Below, in pieces: positions 37,993 to 42,298 of a stretch of DNA of 42,298 bases (positions within the stretch are counted from its first letter, which is position 1; each line of letters opens with the position of its first letter). A program made the position numbers and the translations under genes. Origin of the DNA: Burkholderiales bacterium (GTDB lineage Bacteria; Pseudomonadota; Gammaproteobacteria; Burkholderiales; Burkholderiaceae_C); contig JAGWLR010000023.1 of NCBI GenBank assembly GCA_028864885.1, positions 1 through 42,298 of the forward strand, given 5' to 3'. Under the pieces are notes generated by a model. That model had not been told where the DNA came from. It was given only the letters and a program-made list of their open reading frames with translations, and ran no database searches.

Positions 37993-38754
37993 ATGAAAAT
38001 TTCATTCTCCAAAACTGCGGGCATGGCAATTGGCATGAGCATTATTTGCTCTTCCGTATTCGCTCAAAGCAATTCTAGTGAATCGCAATGGTCGCTAGGT
38101 GGTGGATTAATAACCAAACAGAAAGTCTATCGCGGGATTGACCGTGATAATTTCGTCTTGCCTCTTTTGAGTTATGAAAATAAATGGGTCAGTATCGGAG
38201 TCCCAAAGGCTGACTTGAAGCTTTATGAGCCCAACGATTCATTGTCCTTCCGTCTCCGTGCTCGTTATGATGGTGACGGCTACGACCCGGAGGATTCGGC
38301 CTTTCTGTCTGGTATGGAAAAACGCAAGAGCAGTGTTTGGGTAGGCGGTGCTTTCATTTGGAAAAACGATTTTGCTAATGTCTCGGCTGAATTGCTCCAC
38401 GACGCACTAGGTAACAGCAAGGGAACAAGGGCCAGCCTTCAGGTTGATCGCCGTTTTGGTTTTGGCAAACTCGGACTTACACCCCGTATTGGTGTTGAAT
38501 GGTATGACCGCAAGTTTGTGGACTACTACTATGGTGTCCGCACTTCGGAGGCGACTGCTGGCCGAAGTGCCTATCAAGGTGATTCCACGACAGCACTGGA
38601 TATTGGCTTGCGGTTAGATTACAGCCCTGCCCGACAGCACACCCTATTTCTGGATGTTGGAGCCAAGAGGTTCGGTAGTGCTATCAAGGATAGTCCGATT
38701 GTGGAGAAAGCTACTCAAACCACAGTGGGGATCGGCTATCTGTATCGGTTTTGA
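37993..38754 (+). CDS. MipA/OmpV-family outer-membrane protein
   Basis: The MipA/OmpV family comprises outer-membrane beta-barrels; MipA itself links peptidoglycan enzymes, others change envelope permeability. The 253-residue protein has a signal peptide cleaved after VFA (residue 24). It then shows alternating beta strands, family patterns such as WSLGGGLITKQKVYRGID and LRARYDGDGY, and a C-terminal Tyr-Arg-Phe (YLYRF) typical of outer-membrane insertion. It is followed by a terminator, which closes the tetR-mipA unit. As cargo on a mobile region it may affect antibiotic or stress tolerance, but this is an inference. Confidence 0.85.
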   Translation: MKISFSKTAGMAIGMSIICSSVFAQSNSSESQWSLGGGLITKQKVYRGIDRDNFVLPLLSYENKWVSIGVPKADLKLYEPNDSLSFRLRARYDGDGYDPEDSAFLSGMEKRKSSVWVGGAFIWKNDFANVSAELLHDALGNSKGTRASLQVDRRFGFGKLGLTPRIGVEWYDRKFVDYYYGVRTSEATAGRSAYQGDSTTALDIGLRLDYSPARQHTLFLDVGAKRFGSAIKDSPIVEKATQTTVGIGYLYRF

Positions 38755-38776
38755 GCGACACCCATGCAAAAAAGAG

Positions 38777-38804
38777 AAAGCCAGTCATGTGACTGGCTTT
38801 TTTC
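38777..38804 (+). terminator. Terminator after mipA
   Basis: AAAGCCAGTCA-TG-TGACTGGCTTT is a perfect 11-base stem followed by TTTC, 23 bases past the mipA stop. It ends the tetR-mipA transcript. Confidence 0.85.
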
Positions 38805-38898
38805 TTCCCAAAAGATAAGCACCGACTAAGGGGCTTTACTTTTTCGGTTTTTCTGCTTGAATATGAATTGACAAAATTAATTACAAGGAGAAGAACCT

Positions 38899-39561
38899 AT
38901 GTCATATAAGATAGAAAAAAATCACCCCCCTGTCAATAGCACAGACAAAGAACTTGATTATTTCTCACTCAATAAACGAGTATTCAAAGAGCTACGAAGC
39001 AAAGGCACTCTGCTAAACATTATGTTGGAGTTTGCCTGCAAATGCACCTATAAAAATGGTCTTGTAGGTATCCATAGCGAAATCACGAAATACAGTCTTG
39101 CAAAAGATTTAGGTATTGATAAAAACAATCTGAACAAATACCTTAAGCAGCTTGAAGAAATGGGTTTCATTAAGGTGTTCAATGTGAACCCCTTTATTCT
39201 GCAAGTTTTGGAGGTGCCACAGGCTCCACACTTCAGCGACATTAAATCAGTTCTATTGTCTGCACTCGTGGAACCACAGCTTTATAACTTCCATAGAAAT
39301 CTCAAGCGAAAGGCTGCATTCTTCCAAGCCTTCAAGAAATACGACGACCAAATCAAGCAGGAAAGAATGAAAAGGGCAGAGGTAAAAATCAAGACAGAGG
39401 AACCAGATAAGGACAATCCATTCAATGACTCTTTTTATAGCCAAAATGAGCAATCCAACGACACCCAAGGCAAAGAGCCATTGAATGAACAACCCATTCA
39501 AAAACCACCACTAGAGCACACATTAGACGAACTCAATCAAGAACTTGGCTACTCACAATGA
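38899..39561 (+). CDS. Probable plasmid replication initiator (winged-helix Rep, pBBR1-like)
   Basis: The 220-residue protein has a winged-helix core at about residues 30-110 (SEITKYSLAKDLGIDKNNLN, then YLKQLEEMGFIKV). A segment after it, SDIKSVLLSALV, resembles the matching place in the 220-residue Rep of pBBR1. The C-terminal third is polar and low-complexity. AAGGAG precedes the ATG at proper spacing. Six iteron-like repeats follow within about 220 bases of its stop, which fits an initiator with its origin. Identity to pBBR1 Rep is low and judged from memory, so an alternative is a plasmid regulator of another kind. Confidence 0.6.
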   Translation: MSYKIEKNHPPVNSTDKELDYFSLNKRVFKELRSKGTLLNIMLEFACKCTYKNGLVGIHSEITKYSLAKDLGIDKNNLNKYLKQLEEMGFIKVFNVNPFILQVLEVPQAPHFSDIKSVLLSALVEPQLYNFHRNLKRKAAFFQAFKKYDDQIKQERMKRAEVKIKTEEPDKDNPFNDSFYSQNEQSNDTQGKEPLNEQPIQKPPLEHTLDELNQELGYSQ

Positions 39562-39960
39562 AGAACCGCGAAAGGGGTTTTTTAATACCCTAATAGAAAG
39601 AATCATTCACAAGTCAAGAGATAAAAATTCCTTACCCCCATTCTCTACCCCCATAGAAGCATTGATTTACAAGGCTTCAGGTCACTGCCTTACCCCTATG
39701 CCTTACCCCCATTGAAAAAAGCCTTACCCCCATAGGAACATTGAAAAATCAATAGTTCACAATATGAGCTTACCCCTATTTTTGGTATGTTTGATAAAGA
39801 ATGTCTGACATTCCGCGGGATATATAAAGCATTGCTACATACATAGAATATTAATCATTGATTATCAGAGAATGGATAAACACCACTAAAAAGAAGAATA
39901 GAAATAATTTCCCCGCACGGAAAATTTCACCAAAACGAGCTTACCTCTGCACTACCGTGA
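39562..39960. other. Gene-free AT-rich region, candidate oriV
   Basis: About 400 bases without a supported gene, between the Rep-like gene and the RHH gene. They contain the six CTTACCCCYAT repeats, a possible DnaA box, and AT-rich DNA (for example around 39785-39870) that could melt. A 65-codon frame at 39858-40055 overlaps the RHH gene and has no convincing features. Confidence 0.5.
39631..39779 (+). repeat. Six direct repeats CTTACCCCYAT (candidate replication iterons)
   Basis: Copies of the 11-mer start at 39631, 39644 (TCTACCCCCAT), 39689, 39702, 39723 and 39769. All are in the same orientation, with starts 13, 45, 13, 21 and 46 bp apart. They lie between the Rep-like gene and the RHH gene in AT-rich DNA. 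A DnaA-box-like TTATCCATT (39871-39879, minus strand) follows. The arrangement is that of an iteron-type origin. A seventh, poor copy may lie at 39940. Confidence 0.65.
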
Positions 39961-40221
39961 TCAGATTTTGTCCCAAGGCATTTCTTCCCTTGGTGCTTGC
40001 CTTTGGAATTCTTCCATCATTTTGGCTAAATCCTGATCGGCTACCGCTGCATTGACTTCCTGAGCTGTGGCGGTAGGCAACTGCTTATTGTCTAAATTCT
40101 TCAAGAACCCGCCGACGATTTTTCTAAGCAACCAGGCAAGACTTTGTTCGTTTTGGCTGGCAATGCCTTTTAATCTCTCCAAATCTTGATCGTCAAAAAA
40201 CACATTTGTTCTATTCTTCAT
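39961..40221 (-). CDS. Ribbon-helix-helix DNA-binding protein
   Basis: The 86-residue protein has a ribbon-helix-helix pattern at its N-terminus: TNVFFDDQDLERLKGIASQN, then SLAWLLRKIVGGFLK (residues 5-42), followed by an acidic tail. The start has GGAGAAAG just upstream. RHH proteins are plasmid repressors, antitoxins or partition proteins (CopG, ParG). No toxin gene is beside it. Its promoter region is the nine-dyad array that it shares with the divergent mob genes, so it probably binds there; this is an inference. Confidence 0.75.
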   Translation of the reverse strand: MKNRTNVFFDDQDLERLKGIASQNEQSLAWLLRKIVGGFLKNLDNKQLPTATAQEVNAAVADQDLAKMMEEFQRQAPREEMPWDKI

Positions 40222-40236
40222 TCTTTCTCCTGTCTA

Positions 40237-40478
40237 TGAACACTTGTATTCACGATACAAAGCGAAGAACAAAAAACAAGCAGCCTTTGCTATCGAACTC
40301 GACACAGATATTCAAAAATAACACCTGTATTCATGACACCACAAGTATTCAATCAGAACACAAGTATTCACATTGAACACCTGCATTCAAAACACCTTGA
40401 ACATCTGTATTCAATCGCCTGTTTTTGACCTTGAACACAAGTATTCAAAACCATTTCTTGAGTGAATACATATATTCA
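40237..40478. repeat. Array of nine 16-bp dyads, consensus TGAACACNNGTATTCA
   Basis: Near-palindromic units start at 40237, 40299 (degenerate), 40319, 40336, 40355, 40374, 40398, 40432 and 40463. GTATTC of the right half is the best kept part; the last copy TGAATACATATATTCA has near-perfect symmetry. Spacings in the middle are 17, 19, 19 and 24 bp. The array fills the divergent gap between the RHH gene and mobC, next to the oriT-like repeats. Confidence 0.85.
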
Positions 40479-40543
40479 TTGCTTAAAACCGTGGACTTTC
40501 TCTTTTCTTTTGCTAGGATAAATTGGTAGAAAGCAAGGCCCTT

Positions 40544-40605
40544 CTTTCAGCAATCTAAATCGAAATTTAGATTGTGAAAGAACCCTTGTTAGGGCTTTGC
40601 CCTAA
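40544..40605 (+). other. Candidate oriT with two inverted repeats
   Basis: The first repeat is CTTTCA-G-CAATCTAAAT, loop CGAA, then ATTTAGATTG-TGAAAG (40544-40580). The second is TTAGGGC-TTT-GCCCTAA (40589-40605). They lie 42 bases before mobC. Stem-loops just upstream of mobC and relaxase genes are the usual site of oriT in small mobilizable plasmids. The nick position cannot be given. Confidence 0.55.
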
Positions 40606-40646
40606 GACCCTAAAAAAGAATAACAAGAAAATAGGAGAAAAGAGCC

Positions 40647-41030
40647 ATGCAAAAAGAGCTTAAACAAAAAACAGGTCGCACCAATGACGACCACCAGTTC
40701 AAAAGAACAATCAACTTCAACCTAAGACTTTCACCCGTTGAGTATGAAAGCATTGTTCAGCAATGGGAAAAATCCGCCTACAACTCAATGTCTCGTTATG
40801 CTCGTGCTTGTGTCTTTGGCGAAGAAGACAAGATAGAGATTCACCTAGAGCAGAAGCAAAAAGAGAAATTAAACCGCCTGAAAATTTTTGTTGAGATTAA
40901 CCGCATAGGTCACAACCTTAATCAGCTTACCAAGCAGATCAATTTTCAATATGCTTTCAAAGCTAAGGACTTGATCGAGGAACTGGCCCATATCAAAGCA
41001 GAGCTAGAAAAAATTGTAGGAGTTATCTAA
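40647..41030 (+). CDS. mobC: Mobilization accessory protein MobC
   Basis: MobC-type proteins bind oriT and help the relaxase open the DNA. The 127-residue protein has an N-terminal RHH-like part (TINFNLRLSPVEYESIVQQW, then SMSRYARACVFG) and the family-typical VEINRIGHNLNQLTKQIN at about residues 90-107. AGGAG stands nine bases before the ATG. The stop codon is immediately followed by the ATG of the relaxase, so both are translated from one mRNA. Confidence 0.8.
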   Translation: MQKELKQKTGRTNDDHQFKRTINFNLRLSPVEYESIVQQWEKSAYNSMSRYARACVFGEEDKIEIHLEQKQKEKLNRLKIFVEINRIGHNLNQLTKQINFQYAFKAKDLIEELAHIKAELEKIVGVI

Positions 41031-42298
41031 ATGATTAACCTACAAATGCCACAAGGCAAAAACAATGCGAAGAAAGCCGCCGCCTATCTGCTATCCGATA
41101 CCGACCACACAGGAAAGACAAGAGCCGTAAAGCCTGAAATCCTGGACGGCGACCCTCACCTAGTCGCAGAGATTTCCAACAACACCACAAGAGCAAAAAA
41201 GTATGTTTGTGGCTGTTTGTCTTTTCGTGATAACGAACACCCAACACCAGCACAGCAGAAAGCCGTAATGGACGAGTTTGAACAAACCTTTCTGCCTGGA
41301 CTTGAGAGGAACAAGAACTATGCAATTGCTTGGGTTGCCCATAAAGACAAAGGTAATCTTGAGTTGAACTACTTTCTTGCCATGACTGAATTAACCACAG
41401 GAAAGCAGCTCAATGCCTTTCCCCCTGACAGTATTTATTATGACTTGAATGATGCATGGGTTCAGAACATGAACGACAAGCTAGGCTATCAGCAAGTCAC
41501 AAAAGACCCCTTGACGATTTATCGCTCAAAGTTTGAAACCAAGATACTGCCATTGAAAGAGCTAGGCTCTGAAATCTGCAAGCAGGCAACAACTCATAAG
41601 CAAATCAGGGACGACCTAGAGGCAGTTTTCAAAGAAGCTATCGTTAATGGTCAAATCACAAACAAAGAACAAATCATTGACGAATTGAAGAAGTTAGGTT
41701 CAATCACAAGAACCGGTCAAAATTATGTTTCGTTCATTCCAACCGGTGAAGCTAAGGCTATCCGTTTAAAAGGCTCAATGTTCAAACAGGATAGCGATTA
41801 CAAGCAGCTTGTTAATGAATTCAAAAGCATAGGCACAAAGAAGCAGCTATCGCCTGATCAAGCCAAGAAGAACGAAGCCACCATAGAAAGGTTGAAGAAA
41901 GTTCGTGGCGATTTTTTCAAATCACTGTATGAACCAAAGCAAAAACAGGTTCGCCGTTTTGGTCCAAAAAAAGCACAGCCAAAAATCAAGATCAATGTTG
42001 AGCAGCCAAGGCAAGAGCCATTGAAAGAGCCAGCCATTAAAGGCACCGGTCAGCAGAGCAAACCTAAGCAGCAGAACGAAGAACAACCTAAGCAGCTTGA
42101 GCAGCAGGTTTTAAGCAAAGCACCAGCAGCACAAGACAAAAAGGCAGACAGTGGTAAAAACTCCAATCCTGTTATCTCTGCATTTTCTAAAATCGCCACA
42201 GGGGTTAAGGCGGATTTCTTCATAATCAAAATCAACCACTTGTTAAGTGCTCAAAATGCTTTACTGTTAAAAATAGGCTCATTGAATATGTTTAAGGA
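41031..42298 (+). CDS. mobA: ColE1/HEN-type relaxase MobA (3' end cut by window edge)
   Basis: The relaxase nicks oriT and pilots the strand during conjugative mobilization. The frame is open through the right edge for 422 codons, so the end is missing. The catalytic Tyr19 lies in KKAAAYLLS. Motif III is HKDKGNLELNYF, where H104, E111 and N113 replace the usual three histidines; this H-E-N set marks the ColE1 MbeA group (MOBP5). TELTTGKQLNAF follows as in that group. The region from about 290 is Gln/Lys/Pro-rich, a linker to a lost C-terminal part. AGGAG lies eight bases before the ATG. Confidence 0.85.
   Translation, partial: MINLQMPQGKNNAKKAAAYLLSDTDHTGKTRAVKPEILDGDPHLVAEISNNTTRAKKYVCGCLSFRDNEHPTPAQQKAVMDEFEQTFLPGLERNKNYAIAWVAHKDKGNLELNYFLAMTELTTGKQLNAFPPDSIYYDLNDAWVQNMNDKLGYQQVTKDPLTIYRSKFETKILPLKELGSEICKQATTHKQIRDDLEAVFKEAIVNGQITNKEQIIDELKKLGSITRTGQNYVSFIPTGEAKAIRLKGSMFKQDSDYKQLVNEFKSIGTKKQLSPDQAKKNEATIERLKKVRGDFFKSLYEPKQKQVRRFGPKKAQPKIKINVEQPRQEPLKEPAIKGTGQQSKPKQQNEEQPKQLEQQVLSKAPAAQDKKADSGKNSNPVISAFSKIATGVKADFFIIKINHLLSAQNALLLKIGSLNMFK

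Noticed and set aside
39858-40055. 65-codon plus-strand frame in the candidate oriV
   Set aside because: No ribosome site, odd composition, and it overlaps the better supported RHH gene on the other strand.
40237-40478. Dyad array as a CRISPR array
   Set aside because: Repeats are short and near-palindromic, spacing ranges from 17 to over 60 bp, there are no constant-length spacers and no cas genes.
41035-41325. Minus-strand frames opposite the relaxase (also 41858-42235)
   Set aside because: Shadows of the open relaxase frame, which has intact catalytic motifs and a good start.

Overview
The window looks like a chromosomal segment of a betaproteobacterium of the order Burkholderiales (Comamonadaceae or a close relative). 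This rests on gene content and order (motB-cheY-cheZ, xseB-ispA-dxs, ribD-ribE-ribBA-like-ribH-nusB, fimT-pilVWXY1E beside nrdR-glyA) and on GC-rich codon use. From about 37.03 kb to the right edge the DNA changes abruptly to AT-rich sequence carrying plasmid-type genes. No rRNA, tRNA, CRISPR array or complete insertion sequence was seen. All functional calls are read from sequence motifs by eye; no database search was run.

Layout. 1-2.1 kb: end of a flagellar motor and chemotaxis operon (3' part of motB, cheY, cheZ) closed by a terminator. 2.2-4.7 kb: argH, a GtrA-type membrane protein on the other strand, and a hemerythrin. 4.7-7.9 kb: leftward isoprenoid operon xseB-ispA-dxs. 8.1-12.5 kb: a Rieske-type oxygenase with an EamA permease, a leftward ZIP metal transporter, and an Ppx/GppA phosphatase. 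12.6-14.7 kb: a leftward membrane Ser/Thr kinase with a PEGA domain, followed by a TPR-like lipoprotein. 14.7-18.7 kb: leftward riboflavin operon ending in nusB, in which the RibBA protein has lost the metal-binding cysteines of its GTP cyclohydrolase II half. 18.7-27.4 kb: leftward minor pilin operon fimT-pilV-pilW-pilX-pilY1-pilE plus a TonB-C-like protein. Two AlgR-like boxes 20 bp apart lie upstream of fimT. 27.6-30.8 kb: nrdR, glyA and a lytic transglycosylase with a long structured leader. 30.8-36.9 kb: ubiD, two overlapping GGDEF diguanylate cyclases, a YdcF/ElyC-type protein and a glutaryl-CoA dehydrogenase.

Junction and mobile part. Divergent from the glutaryl-CoA dehydrogenase gene lies the first part of msrA (peptide methionine sulfoxide reductase). 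It breaks off right after its catalytic GCFWC motif at about 37.03 kb. Beyond this come a TetR regulator with its own operator, a MipA/OmpV outer-membrane protein, a small winged-helix protein resembling pBBR1-type replication initiators, six CTTACCCCYAT iteron-like repeats, and a leftward ribbon-helix-helix (RHH) gene. Next are nine 16-bp dyads of consensus TGAACACNNGTATTCA, an oriT-like pair of inverted repeats, mobC, and a ColE1/HEN-type relaxase that runs off the right edge. This is either a mobilizable plasmid integrated into msrA or an assembly join between chromosome and plasmid; the sequence alone cannot decide.

The most interesting unexplained structure is the RHH gene plus nine-dyad array placed directly beside oriT. 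It could be a combined control and segregation (StbA- or ParG-like) site.
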